Positions 21,971 to 34,186 of a stretch of DNA of 64,000 nucleotides are shown here, piece by piece. A program made the position numbers and the translations under genes. The stretch covers positions 59,142,247-59,206,246 of the forward strand of contig NC_088784.1 of the NCBI RefSeq assembly GCF_958450345.1, in the 5' to 3' direction. Within the stretch, counting starts at the first letter, position 1. Every line of letters starts with the position of its first letter. Source of the DNA: Calliphora vicina. Taxonomy: Eukaryota; Arthropoda; Insecta; Diptera; Calliphoridae. Under the pieces are notes generated by a model. The model worked only from the letters and a program-made list of their open reading frames with translations. It was not told where the DNA came from and ran no database searches.

Positions 21971-23149
21971 TATATATTCATGGAATGAATAATTTATAAT
22001 AATGTTAATAATATATTATACAACTTAATTTCACACTGTCTTATAGTACCTACATAATTATCTTTATGAAAATAAAAAATATGTATTTTACTCTTCTATA
22101 TAAAATTCTGATTATCCATAGAAACTTCTGATATAAAAAATAAATTTTGTAGTCAAAATAAAAAAAAGAAGTCTGTTCAAGTTTTATCAATGAATTTTTA
22201 ATCGTTGTAACACGACTTGAAATTTAAATATTATAATTATAACAAGTAATAAAAAACCAACAAATTTTAATTAGTTTTTTCAGTACCACAACAGTTGCAA
22301 TGTACAAAATGGATAAGTTAAAAACAATTTTATTTTATAGCACGTACTTATTAAGAAAAATTAAAAACAAAAATATATAAAAATTGTAAATAATTAAAAA
22401 TCCTAGTCATATACAATACATGCTGATCAAAAGATCGATCGAGCGTAAGCAACAACAAAATGAACAACGCCCTTTAAAATATTCTTATATTTAAATAAAT
22501 ACGTATTGATTGTAAAGAAATGTACTGAATGTTTAATTGTCAGCAGAAGTCAGCCGCTTGTGATGTGTTGAAAGGGTGGGCCCTTTTTTGTGATTGTTGA
22601 TCATTAGTGGAGGTCTAACTTATCTTGATCATTTTATTATTGGTAATTTATGATCATATTCAAATCCATTGGAATTTAAGAAATGCGTTTTTAGTTTGTT
22701 AGAAGTTTAGAAATTTAATGTTTTTTTTTTGTTTTTTAGTTCTTATCTTTACATTTATGTAAATTTCAGTAAATACTTATAGATTATAGTCATATATCTT
22801 AATTAGAAATTTAAACCAAATCCTTACATATTACTAATATTAAAGTATCATTTTTATTCGTTGAACCAATACCCCTACTTATGCACTGCATTTTGTTGAT
22901 TCTTAGAATAAAGGCTAGAAGAAGTAATATTTTTGCTATCCCATTAAAAGTTTAACATTGCCAATTTCTGTTTTCGTTTATCGATCGTGTACCATCACTC
23001 AAAGTATTACAGTTTCATTCAACCTATAATCTAAAATTCCCGAAAGTTTGTTGGTTTAAGTAATTTTTCTGATTCAAATATTATTGTGAACAATAAGGGA
23101 CAATAATTGTTTTGATAAATTAATTGGAAGTGTGAAAAAAATTATATTA
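21971..23149. other. No gene seen
   Basis: A+T-rich DNA. Short palindromic GATCGATC at about 22434 is unremarkable. No supported coding or RNA feature. Confidence 0.5.
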
Positions 23150-23311
23150 ATGCGTAGAACTCCTCCGGAGCTCATTGGCCAGATGCCTGTTGACGTGGAG
23201 TCGCCCGGTATTGTTTTATTCCAATCTGCTACAAGATATTTATTTGATGTTGATATGTCAAGTTACAATGTAAAGTTAAGGGTTGAAAAAAATAAAAAAA
23301 AAATCATTTAA
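23150..23311 (+). CDS. Short unidentified open frame, possible exon
   Basis: ATG at 23150 opens a 53-codon frame ending at TAA 23309-23311. Its first 19 residues, MRRTPPELIGQMPVDVESP, have balanced codons and higher G+C than all surrounding DNA. The rest is A+T-rich. A potential splice donor (G followed by GTATTG at 23208) lies exactly where composition drops, so the coding part may be an exon of about 58 bases. Many transposon ORF1 proteins also begin with a basic MRRTPP-like start, which would make this a LINE or retrotransposon relic. Function unknown. Confidence 0.3.
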   Translation: MRRTPPELIGQMPVDVESPGIVLFQSATRYLFDVDMSSYNVKLRVEKNKKKII

Positions 23312-23559
23312 TGATAAGACGAATTAAAATCAAATTTTTTGTTTAATAAATTGAAGTATAGAAGCAATAAAATGTAGTTAAATAGAAGCATATACAGATT
23401 TCTCACGACTAATTAATATCATATTGTTACCGTATTCTTCTAATTGCAAATACATGTAGTCATCAGTAGTTTAAAATTTGTATTAACTCTTTATTTATTC
23501 AAATTTACACAACAATAATTTAAATAGTAACTTTTTGTTTTTATACAAATCCTAGGCTG

Positions 23560-24420
23560 ATCGATCCGGTTTTTAATAACCGGCTATAACCGGTTTTTCA
23601 ATGTCTAGTTTTATAAAAACAATAGAAAAAGTCGATTGGGTCAAATTTCACCTAAATAGAAAATAGATTTTGCCAATTTTTTTTAAAAAAAAACCTAACT
23701 AAGTTGTTGACATTTGAAATTAAAGTTATAAAATATTAACCACTCACTTTTAGAAAAATTTTAATTTCAAAATAAGTAAAACTTAGCTTTGATTTTTAAC
23801 CAGGGTATCCCAGTTTTCATTCGAGTATAAAGCTTAGCATGTATAATGAAATGAGGCAGGTCAAATATGACCCAAATACCTAAAGTGCATAGTTGTGAAG
23901 GTTAAAAGAAGTAATCCAAATTGTTTTAATCACTATTATTTTAATAAATAAAACTTTTTTCTTCTTAATTCTAAGAGTTTTAATATTTTGCCAAAAACTG
24001 AAACCGATTTGTATTAAATTGCAATTTTTCGAAGAATGTCGAAGAACCGATCACCCTAACAAATACACGTTTTTAATGCACAAGAATAGACTGGTAATAC
24101 TGTTGATGTTAATTGTAACAGCACCTATTATAAACAGACTGCAACTTGCTGTTACTATTTATATATACAGTGCAATCTTCCAAAAGTTTCATGAATTATC
24201 TTATTAACGGACAGAACTAGAATGTTCGATTTCTAGTTCTTTCAGCAGTTTTAATGTTAATGTTAGCAGATTTAACCGTTACTGTTGTCATATTTATAAA
24301 CAATGTTAATAACTGCGTGTTATCAACATTGTTGATAACTAGAAGTTACTATTGATGGAAATGTTTATAAACATGGTGAAGGTTGCATACAGTCGTTACA
24401 GACCGTTAAATTCAAATTGG
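23560..24420. repeat. Degraded CCGG-rich repeat related to the TA-flanked element
   Basis: Near 23563-23600 it has CCGGTTTTTAATAACCGG and ATAACCGGTTTTT motifs. From 24165 to 24380 it matches 16415-16600. It ends with a small palindrome (CAATGTTAATAAC..GTTATCAACATTG) near 24280-24320. The GAGTGTCC ends were not found, so this is a decayed member. Confidence 0.45.
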
Positions 24421-24754
24421 TAGAGCAATTCGTAACAATATATACCATTCGAATTGCTTATTTTTTTAATCCACCGAGAAACTTAAAATCAGTTTATATT
24501 CAACGAAGTTAGTGGCTTATAAGTGCCTTAAAAGTACGAAAAACCGGGATTTTACCCTAACTCAAGGTTTTGGATGTGTATGGCAAATTTCAAAAAAAGA
24601 ATCTTGTGCTCGACAACACCTATCAGAAAAACAATAACACTTGCAAAGTATTTTTTGTTGTCATACAGAGGAATAGCTTCATCAACCGGAATATTGGTTT
24701 CTCCTTTAAAATGTTCGATATTGTAAAAAATATCCAAAAATTTTAAATCTTTGG

Positions 24755-24905
24755 ATTAGGAGTTTCACTTAAAAAACACACACAAAGCTGAGGAAATCAG
24801 TTTAGCTTGTCTGCAGAAACCACCAGATTCTTTAATGGGAATCGAACTTGCAACCCTAAGACTGAGAGATCATCACACTATCATTTAGTCTATCGGGACA
24901 CCTTA
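24755..24905 (-). mobile_element. tRNA-derived SINE-like fragment
   Basis: On the minus strand, 24902 down to 24836 reads GGTGTCCCGATAGACTAAAT, then a degenerate stem region, then a good B-box GTTCGATTCCC. The layout is that of a tRNA gene head with A-box-like and B-box sequences, but the stems do not pair well enough for a working tRNA. About 80 bases of unrelated body follow to 24755. This is the structure of a tRNA-derived SINE. No second copy in the window confirms it; a plain tRNA pseudogene is the alternative. Confidence 0.5.
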
Positions 24906-25824
24906 GCATTATATTAATGGAAAATCATTTTTTGGACAAAATCCAAATAGACTAGGAATTCATTTTAATGTGTGACGACTGTCCATTAGGCATATAATGA
25001 AAATCATTTTTTTAGGTCATTTGGAATCAAAAACATCACGCACCAACACCAATTTCTAAAATAAACCAAATATTTTTTTCTCTGAAAAATTATATAAATA
25101 ATTTCATATTTTTTTTTTGCAAGTGTGAGGGATACTTCCCTTATTTAAAAATTATCTTTTGAAGTATGTCCGCAGTTATTATTAAAATAAAATATATTGT
25201 ATTTCAAAATAATTGAAAAAATGTAATGAAAAATTTATTGCGTTTGGTGCGTGAACTTTTTTAACAACCGCGAAAAAATAATACATGTATATATGACGAT
25301 GCTATGTAAATTTGCATATTTGCAGAAATTGTCAATAGTTTTATCCCTACTGTCCATATGACTATTTAAATCCAATTAATCAGATAACTTCGGAACTATT
25401 TATTGCATTTATATTTGTAAATAATTTCAAGAATTTTGCTATTGAAAAATACAGAAATCGATATATAAATTACATATAAAATGTACATACATTAGGACTC
25501 TACTATTAAATAATAGTGAAATAGCTCATAAAAACCATTTCGCTGCATAAAGTATGAATCCAGGAAACTACCATTACATCCGGATTAAATTTAATAATAT
25601 TTCACAAGATACATTCATATGACACTCATATGTATGTAGTTCAACACTAAAATAACAAAAGTAACACAAATTATATATTTATGTGCACTAATTTCATATA
25701 TTCAACGTACTAATTATAAGAAATACAAACATCATCATAATAACTATCATCGTAATCATAAATTGTATGTATATTTGACTGTTTGTATTTGTATTATGTC
25801 AGTGTTGAAATGGATCTTTTCATA
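24906..25824. other. No gene seen
   Basis: A+T-rich DNA without supported features. Confidence 0.5.
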
Positions 25825-26142
25825 CGCTACACCACCATCATTCATCTAAAAATATCTTAAAGTAAATGACTTTCTGGCGGAAAGTTTCATATAAGCCGAC
25901 ATCGGTTGAATGGTTTCTGAGTGATTTCGGTCAGAAAGTGATTCTTATTTAAGAATTATCTGGTGATCAAAGCCCCATATAAATTCTACTTCCGAAAACT
26001 ATTGATTAAGTGGAAATAAGTTAATTTAAATTGCACTAGCAAATATTGTATGAATCACTTATATATTAACTTTAACGCTTATATATCGCAATTGAAGAAG
26101 CCTATCATGTGGCCGGACTTGCCCAACTATACATTCTTACTT
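25825..26142 (-). mobile_element. Degenerate Helentron-like copy
   Basis: Near 25828 the plus strand has CGCTACACCACCAT, the complement of the 3' end. Then come AGAAAGTGATTCTTA (about 25930) and CCCCATATAAATTCTACTTC, a relic of the internal repeat. At 26110-26142 GGCCGGACTTGCCCAACTAT is followed by ACATTCTTACTT, the complement of the 5' hairpin end. It is about 320 bases, so deleted internally and much older than the complete copies. Confidence 0.6.
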
Positions 26143-27288
26143 ATTTTCGTTGTTGTATTTCGGATTTTCTTCAGCTCAAAGTAAACATTGTAAATTACTG
26201 CCATATAGTTTTGTTTTTATTTCTGCTTAATTTATTTTCGCCCATCAGCAAGCGACATATTGACATGTCGTCTTTAACTGTTTCCACTAAAAATGTGTGG
26301 CGATATTTGTTTCATAGTAAGACGATGTATTAAAATGCATTAAATGTATTAAATTCAATTCAATTGCAGTTTCTTTTTTTTTTGATTCGTTTGTAAATTG
26401 TCTTGTTTTAAATGATGATGATGATGACAATGATTGTTGTGACGACGTTGATGACGTTGGGAGTGTTTAGCTTCAGTGTAGGCGTGTAAAACGTTTTTCT
26501 GTATAAAATCAGGCGAAACCTCAAATACAAAAATCAACATTAAAAGAAATCAAAACTATAATGGATTTAAATTTTGCGATTTCATTTTCATATTACACAA
26601 CTTTGATTTACATACATAAATACACAATACACTGTATGTAGTACACAATTGACAGTAATAAAACTAAAATATAGCTGGATGCGAATTGAAGCGTAAGAAA
26701 ATTTATAGTCAATCAAATTTTACTCAACCCAAGTTTTGTAGAAGATTTACGACATGATCGTGTTGTTTGTTTCTAAAGATTATTATATTGATTCATTGAT
26801 TGAAATTTAAATTATTTATACAATAAACTTAAAGGAAATACACACGTGTAGTTGTTTAATCCTACAATTATCGCGCAATCATTTTGTATGTAAATTATTC
26901 GATTTTATATTTTTGTCAGAATTGTTGAGTGCGAAGATCATGTGATGAAATACTGTATTATTATATAGAAAACTGTCATTCTGGCAGATTAAATCAATTA
27001 TAGTGAGAAAATTGTCACCATATAAAAAATTAGTTATCAAAATGAAGGCTTGTCCAAGGCATGACTAATACAAAACCTCGATAACCTATAACTCAGTAGT
27101 GTTAGGCGATGCTATCACATTAATGCAGAGCGAGTGTGAGACGATTTTTAGGCCAATGATTATATGTTGATATCTCGTAACTGAAGAGAATCAGAACTAT
27201 TGACATCCAGACTTAAAGAGATAAATTTACTTTCTATAGGAACGATTAATAACGACTAAAAATAAATCATTTTTGGTGCGAATATTTA
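26143..27288. other. No gene; GAT-rich microsatellite at 26411-26430
   Basis: A+T-rich DNA. A short GAT repeat lies at 26411-26430 and is flanked by GACGACGTTGATGACG. No coding region is supported. Confidence 0.5.
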
Positions 27289-27438
27289 AGGAGCCGCAGA
27301 ACAAAAGGTACTTTTTTGAAAATTGAAAAGTTTTGGAAAATTGTTGTTTTCTAGAAGATTTCAACCCAAAATTATAAAAATACCAAAAAATCAATTTGTA
27401 AAAAAATTCGAAGAAGTACCTTTTGTTCTGCGGCTCCT
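27289..27438. mobile_element. MITE of 150 bp with perfect 25-bp inverted repeats
   Basis: Left arm 27289-27313 begins AGGAGCCGCAGAACAAAAGG. Right arm 27414-27438 is its perfect complement. The interior is A+T-rich and non-coding. No exact target duplication was found. Perfect arms suggest a young insertion or gene-conversion of arms. Confidence 0.8.
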
Positions 27439-27483
27439 CATTTGTAGTATTTTAACTAAAATTAATCTTTTAAGTTGCCAGTA

Positions 27484-27741
27484 GAGTGTCCAAAAAACCG
27501 GCAAATTTAAAAAACCGATTTCCGGTTTAACCGAAAAAGTGTATTTTTGAAAAAACCGGTTTTGATTACTGTCTTTTAATAAAACCGGTTTCGGTTTGTC
27601 TTCAAAAAAACCGGTTAACCGGTTTATATTAAATTATTATTTAATATGGAAAAGGTGTACTTAAGAATTGTGTACTACATCTTCGGAAATTTAGCAAACC
27701 GCTGGTGTTTACAAAGATGAAAAACCCGGTTTTGGATACTC
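27484..27741. mobile_element. TA-flanked inverted-repeat element, 258 bp
   Basis: The left end GAGTGTCCAAAA and the right end TTTTGGATACTC are inverted repeats with TA at 27482-27483 and 27742-27743. The interior has repeated AAACCGGTTT-type motifs. It is the short form of the family also present at 15554-16695. Confidence 0.75.
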
Positions 27742-28398
27742 TAGTTGCCAGCCTGATGAAAGAACAAATTTCCCTAAGCTCTTGGTGCTAATAGTGAGAA
27801 ACAAGTAGAACAATAATTCCATTAGGATTTCAAATTCATGGAAGATTCATGCTCAATACAATAAACACATGATGGCTGATAGCTATTGTAGCATCAGGTC
27901 TAGGGTTTCTAATTTTCCTAATTTTTTCAAATTCACGGGCATTTTTTAATACTAAACTAAACCGAAAAACTAGTCGAATATTCAAATAAGCGGTCACAGA
28001 AGCGGTTTACAGAATTTGTTTGTATTGGAATTTTAGTTGAGTGGCAAATATTTTCGGTTGTTTAAATCGTAATTGTTCTGCTAGCTATGGATTTAATCGA
28101 ATCATTCGATTGGCATCAATTCACAACGAATCTTTTTGATAAGAGTAGAACTATATGGAAATTTTAAGAAGAAAACGTAAAAAAATTCCCGAAATTTTTC
28201 GATAAATATTTTCCGGGAACGTTTTCACGATTAGGAGTCTCAAAAAAGAATTTGTTTATGTAGAATAAGACAACAAATTTTGGTTGTATGTACTTGCTAA
28301 ACATAGATATAGGAGGACATAATACTTAAAATGTCCAATTGTGCCAAAAAGTTGGCAAATATTCAATGAAATTTAAACAAATTTGGAAAAAAAATGTC
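27742..28398. other. No gene seen
   Basis: A+T-rich DNA with no supported feature. Confidence 0.5.
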
Positions 28399-28530
28399 TT
28401 ATTTTGTGACCAGTAAACCTGCATTTTCACGTGCAAGCAAATTGTTGAGAGTTGTGGTTTTTTTATCAGCATAAACCAGTGACTTCATGTGGCCCCACAG
28501 GGAATGATCAATTGACAGGTCCAACTCTCG
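28399..28530 (-). pseudogene. Transposase C-terminal fragment (DUF4817/Tc1-mariner-like)
   Basis: On the minus strand the frame reads RELDLSIDHSLWGHMKSLVY, then ADKKTTTLNNL, and ends at TAA (28399-28401). Insect transposases of the Tc1/mariner-like group with DUF4817 heads carry a DLTPLDFFLWG.VKS.VYA.KP.TI segment just after the last catalytic residue. The match is in length and spacing, with the catalytic-side Pro and Asp residues changed. A stop occurs just upstream in frame. Only the C-terminal fragment is recognisable. Confidence 0.55.
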
Positions 28531-29595
28531 AAATTATTGCAAAATTTTGATTTCAAAAAATCGAAGGTTGCGGTCACCATATGGCACGTAAACCACAATG
28601 TCATTCATACTTTCAAACAAAAAAAAATAAATATTGGTGCGGTAATGATCTCCATTGATTTTTTTGTTAGCAACTCTGTTTATCTTCAACATCCATCAAT
28701 TTGTTTACTTAGCGGACAATTTCTTGTGCACACATGCATTAGTCACGTGTGGACAGGAACATAATATTGACAAAAGGTGTCTAAATAAGAAATATTTATG
28801 TGCACAAACAAAATTTTTACTGAGTGAACAAATTGATGGCTAGTCAAGACGGGGCTAAATTCACTGGACAGTGCGCTGCAAGTGGCTGCATGATTGTATG
28901 AGTCAAGTCATTACCAAATGTTTGCTGGATTCGTATATAAATTGTTTACTATTATAAATATGTATGTATTTATTTAAAATCTTTTAATAAAGTAAAGTTC
29001 ACAACCCCCGCTTTTTGTTAAATGTTAAAGCTTCTCACTCAATTTAAAAAAATTCCTATAAATTACAAATAATTAAAAACATTTTATTATAAATTCAATT
29101 TCACTTTCAAAACTATAAACATAAGTTAAATAACAGTTTTTGTTGAAATTCTTTTATTACAAAATGTTAAAAAAAAGAAACACAGAAAAATTACATCAAA
29201 ATCATGTACAAACAAAAAACATTTTTATTATTTAAAATAAAATAAAATTTAAAAAATCACAACATTTTTTTGCACTTTCTCGGTGAAGCACAGACGGACA
29301 GATGGTCATCGTTGATTTTTATGGCAAAAAGAAAATAAAAAAATAATGTGGCGCAACAAGTTGCCAATAAAATTTCAATTAATGTGACAATTTACCACGA
29401 TACTTTTTTACATATTATTTGATTTTTTATTGTTTTTTGTTAATTTTGCATGTTTCTGTTACCATTTCATGGTATAAATCTGTAACATTGTTTTTTTTTC
29501 TTTCTGCTATTGTGGTTTAAATTGCTTGTAATTGTTACCGGTAGTATTGCGGATGCTCTTTTTTACGTAGTTTTGCATATTTATAAAATATATTT
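28531..29595. other. No gene seen
   Basis: A+T-rich DNA. Short open frames at 28537-28843 show no family similarity or coding composition. Confidence 0.5.
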
Positions 29596-29639
29596 ATGTT
29601 TTTTGAGATTGTTTACGAGTTTATTACAAACAAAACTAA

Positions 29640-30170
29640 AAGTGAAAATTGCTATTTTGTCGTAAAAAATATATTTTTTGCTTCAATTTGTTATTATAAC
29701 TCCGAAGCTACTGAGCCGATTAAAACGCAATATATATGTGAAAATTTGTACATAGCATGGGGGAAATGTTTTCAATATTCAATCAATCGAAAGAAGAACA
29801 TTAACTACTCAATTTTATGTATATCAAACAAAAAACTAAAATTTTGTGAAAACGAGCGAATTCACTTAATTGTGAATAAATTCGAAAAGAATCAATCGAT
29901 TTTTATGTCAGATATCTCATTTTGTTGCTATTATATGTGGATTTGCAATAAAGCAATAAACCTGAACAATTTCTCTTTTTCGTTTCGTTTTCGATTTTTC
30001 ATGAGTTTTTTAAAACAAAAAAAATGCTATTTTCTCGTAAAGTTAACATAAATTATGTGGAGGAACGTCTAACAAAATTTATAAGTTTACTTTTTTTTAC
30101 TTTTAAAATTTTACTATTTTTGTATTTAGGTAGCCATGATGCATCAAATCTATATAGTGGTTATAAATTT
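29640..30170 (+). repeat. Dispersed repeat family B, longest copy
   Basis: It holds both shared segments: 29855-30045 matches the complement of 2064-2250, and 30042-30165 matches 3060-3215 and 37265-37415. An open frame of 151 codons (29596-30051) runs through the first segment and shares HLIVNKFE, SIFM.DISF and KAINLNNF with the 2 kb copy, but resembles no family I know. At 29695-29760 it has an AACTCCGAAGCTACTGAGCC block typical of non-coding interspersed repeats. Confidence 0.6.
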
Positions 30171-33100
30171 GAATTTGAAATACTTCTGTGTCAGGTGAAA
30201 CTCTGTTGCTCGAATTTTGACTTAGATTTCATGGTATATTTCTCCAAAGCTTCATAATAATGTTAATACAAATCCATATTACTATAGATTGAGTTAGAAT
30301 ATTATGATTTTTTTGTTACGCTTTTTCTCTGTCTTAAAATAATTGTGGTTTTTTGACCCCAAGTACATCACAGGTTTAATATTTTTATATAATCCTTAGC
30401 CATCGTGGAATATATCTGAGTTTTATCAAAATCTGCTTATAAATACCATTATCGTACTTCTTATGATAAATCAAAAATATTAAAAATTTTGATATTTTAC
30501 CTCGTTCGGAAAGGTGGTCACACTACTAACCACCTTTTTATAGTCTTTAAAACACAGTTTATTGGCATCTATTGCCATTTCAATAAACAATTATATTTTT
30601 TGAAGTCATCGTTTATGATTTTTTGCAAAACTTTGCCGTCAGGGTGCTCTGGTTAGATAAATATATTATTTTGAAAATATTGTAAAAATCTGTTTTTTTA
30701 AGAGACTTTCACGCATTCAATAAAAATGCACAGAGTGTTTATTATTCATCGAATTCAGTGTTACTTTGCTATTACGGTTGTTTGTTAAAAAAATATAGTC
30801 AAAAATATTCGATTTCCAAAAAAAATTTATGAAACAAAAATGTTTATCATAGTTAACTAACCACTTCACTCCACAAAAAATGGGGTGGTTTTTTATTTTT
30901 GGATTTATTTTTTCTTACTTTTTATAATATACTAACCTTGATTAAAGTAAAAATGCAATTGTTTTGATTTTAAACTTTTACACAAAAAAGCGTGGCTGAA
31001 AGAGCTAAGTAAAACCTTCAGTATACACTTCATATAGATTGAATAACAATATTCAGATTTTTCTTTATTAAAAACGAGCAGCAATATATAATAATTGAAT
31101 ATTGATCAAAAATTTAATTTTTCCGTAATCCATTTATTATATTTATATGTAGAATTCATTAACCAACATTTTAAAAGGTTTGAAATTGAAGTTTTTACTC
31201 TTTATAATAGATACTCAATTTCCTATCCATTGATATATACTATATTTAGGTACATAGAACATGTTCTAAAACATTTAAACAACTATTTAAATATCAGTTG
31301 GTATTAATACATAATAATTTCAAAATGTCAAATATTTATTGATTTACTTCCTTTATTTCACATTTTTCAATAATTGTAATTAATCATGATTTTTATCGCT
31401 CAAATCGAATTAAGGCGTGACATATTATTTAATTAATTTGTTTAATACTCTTTAATTATAAACAAAGAATAATAACAAAAAAATCATACTAATAAAACAT
31501 CAAAAATAAATGTTTGTTTGTTGTCAAGCACCAGCAAAAACCTAGAATGAAATATTTGACACTTACGCCTACATCTGCTAAACAAAATCCCCCTTCAAAG
31601 CCAAAAATAAAACTACACAATAATTAAATAATTATTTTTTTTGTAAATTTTTCAATTTAAAAATTATTTAATGGATTTTTTTTGCTCAATATCTTTGATT
31701 AAGTCATTTAAAATAGTGAATTTTAACACGATACATTAGAATTGTATACAAACAAGTAACTTTTTAAACATCATTATCACGTTTGTTTTTATGTGGATTT
31801 TATTGGACACTTTTTGAAAATATTAAAGAAAACTTCAGTTACATACAGAGTGATTTCTGCTTATGTCATTTTATTTAATAGTTTTAATGTCATGTTCCTT
31901 CACACTCTTTTAGCGATTCAGTGTAATCGAACATTCAGACAATCAGTGGTCATTTATTCATTCATTCGTTCATTCATTCAATCGTCCAACCCAGCCATTT
32001 GCTATTCATGCAAGTGCGAGTACTCGACTACATTCAGCCAGACACAATGACAATAATTTTAGCAATTTTATGTTGTTGACAAAAAAGCAAAAACGAACAA
32101 ATAACTAAAACCATAAAATAAAACTTAACAATAGATTCACTGATGAGGTTTTGGTCTGTTTTGTTTTGTTTATGGTGTCTACTGTGTTTTTTTTTTTTTT
32201 GCTTTATGTTAATATAAATCATTTGGAATTCATACATTTAAATGCAGACATTAATTTATCAAAATAGTTCCAGCACATACTTACTACGACCACTGATGCA
32301 TATTTTAGTCATTTAAATAGTTTTTGTACACATTCATATGTGCAAAAACGACTAAATGCATTCGATTACAATACGAAATAAAGTTAACAGTTTTTTAACT
32401 GTCAAAATGACATTTAATTTTTTTATCTTTGTGCTATTAAAAGGGACTCTGTAGAGGTTGTAGTTTACCTATAGTATATGCATTTATAATTTAAGGATAA
32501 ATTGCCAGCGATAACATATTGTATTTAATTAATTAAACTTTCTTTTATTTGAGTTGCATTCACCAAGATTGGAATGTATTTTTCAAGCTTAAACAAACTT
32601 CCAAGTCTTTCCTCGTATCAACCACCATTCACATAACGCTTTTAATTTCTTTAGAAAATCCAACTAATTAAAATTCTGCAATTATAAATCAATTCCAGAA
32701 ATCAATTTAAATTTCAATTAATTTCAAAACCCTACATATATGGTCAATAGAATAAAATCCCTTTTGTAAGTGAGTTTTCTTTTTTTACCAGGCAATGTAA
32801 TAAAACCATTAAGTACGAAAATAAATTCTAAAGCAAAACAAATATCTATTGAAGTTGTTAAACATAGTTGAAAGCATAATTGATAGAATATGGATACATA
32901 GAACTAGTGGCTGGGGCATAGAAAACAAACCAAAGTTGGAATCTTAAAAAAACCTTAAATTTATTGCATTTGCAAACAGAGATTTCTAAACATGCATTTA
33001 TAATATAAAGCCAGCAGTCTAATAAGAAATCCTTGTGGTGAATAGTGATTCTGGAGTCAAACTGGCTATATACATATTTTACAAAAAAACTGTAGTAAAA

Positions 33101-33187
33101 TTGTAATATGTAATGGTTTTCGCAAGCAATTGTATGTATATTCCACTGGAATACAAAAAATAACCATTGAAAAGAAAACTTTAAATT
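30171..33187. other. No gene; CATT microsatellite at 31951-31981
   Basis: A+T-rich DNA. An imperfect CATT repeat lies at 31951-31981. No coding or RNA gene is supported across this 3-kb stretch. Confidence 0.5.
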
Positions 33188-33195
33188 ACAACATC

Positions 33196-33600
33196 TCCTT
33201 AATGGTGGTGTAGACTATAAAAAGTAACAAAGTATATATATATATATAGTTGGACTTGCAACACCAGCTATATTTTTTGTGTATAGACTTTTTTGCGAAA
33301 CTTGGAGGTGTGCTTTTCGGATTATTTTGACATTTGAAAATTTCAGTCAATTCGGATAATGTTAATGTTAGTTTACTGTTGCAATATATTTTATTTAACA
33401 ATCTAAAAAAGTCTACTTTTTGGGTTAGCGTAATCGATTGTTCTACTTTTCAAAATAGATTGTTCGACTTTTTTCAAAATCATGTGCGAAATTTTATAGA
33501 AATATCTTCAAAATTGCGACCTGGGCATCATAAAATCGATCTGTATTATTTAAGGTGCTTATTTTTGGGCGTTAGAAACGTCAGCACTAATGCAATATCG
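33196..33600 (+). mobile_element. Helentron relic pieces
   Basis: ATGGTGGTGTAGACTATAAA at about 33200 is a degraded Helentron 3' end. From 33495 to 33600, GAAATATCTTCAAAATTGCG, ATTTTTGGGCGTTAGAAACG and CAGCACTAATGC match the segment before the 3' palindrome of the complete copies. The second piece is cut off at 33604 by an inverted-repeat element. Confidence 0.55.
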
Positions 33601-33603
33601 GTA

Positions 33604-34020
33604 AAGGTATTTATAGACGGCAATACTGAGTATTAATATTTGTAAGAAACTCAAGTATCATAATATAATTTCATCGTTTAGAAAAAATTGGTATTAGATT
33701 TTCAAAAACTACGAATGATTTTTTTGATTTACGGTCGGTATTCAATATTTGTTTAAAACAATTCAAATACTTTTTATTTTCATATGTATCGGGTATGTAT
33801 TTATAAATACAAATAAGGCAAACAAAAATGTCAAGAAAATATAAAATAAAAATAAAGTTTGCAGAAAAATATCAATCAACAAAGAAATAAAATATTTGTA
33901 ATACTATTGTGTAAACAATAAATGTTTTTTCGAAACGATTTTTTGAAATACCGAATGATTTCAATAATATTTTAAATTTGAAAAGTGTTAATACTCAGTA
34001 TTGCCGTCTATAAATACCTT
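33604..34020. mobile_element. Inverted-repeat element with perfect 33-bp ends
   Basis: Left arm 33604-33636 begins AAGGTATTTATAGACGGCAA. Right arm 33988-34020 is its perfect complement. It is inserted in a Helentron relic. If the arms are taken to begin at GGTATTT, the flanks are TAAA and TTAA, which would hint at a piggyBac-like insertion but is not proof. No coding region. Confidence 0.75.
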
Positions 34021-34186
34021 AAGATATTTTTCTAGTTATTAGAAATTTGACATTTGTAAATGAAAATTCACCAATTAATTTTAGTCCTTTTGAAAAATTC
34101 TATAATGCAAAACCATTTTACCAGCCTTATATTCGCAAAAGCTCTGATACGTAACTAGGATAATACTTACCCATCTGAGACTTATA

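Noticed and set aside
24836..24902. Functional tRNA gene
   Set aside because: The B-box is good, but the acceptor and anticodon stems do not pair acceptably.
30500..30540. Hairpin AAGGTGGT..ACCACCTTTT resembling a bacterial terminator
   Set aside because: The genome is eukaryotic and the T-run is common in this DNA.
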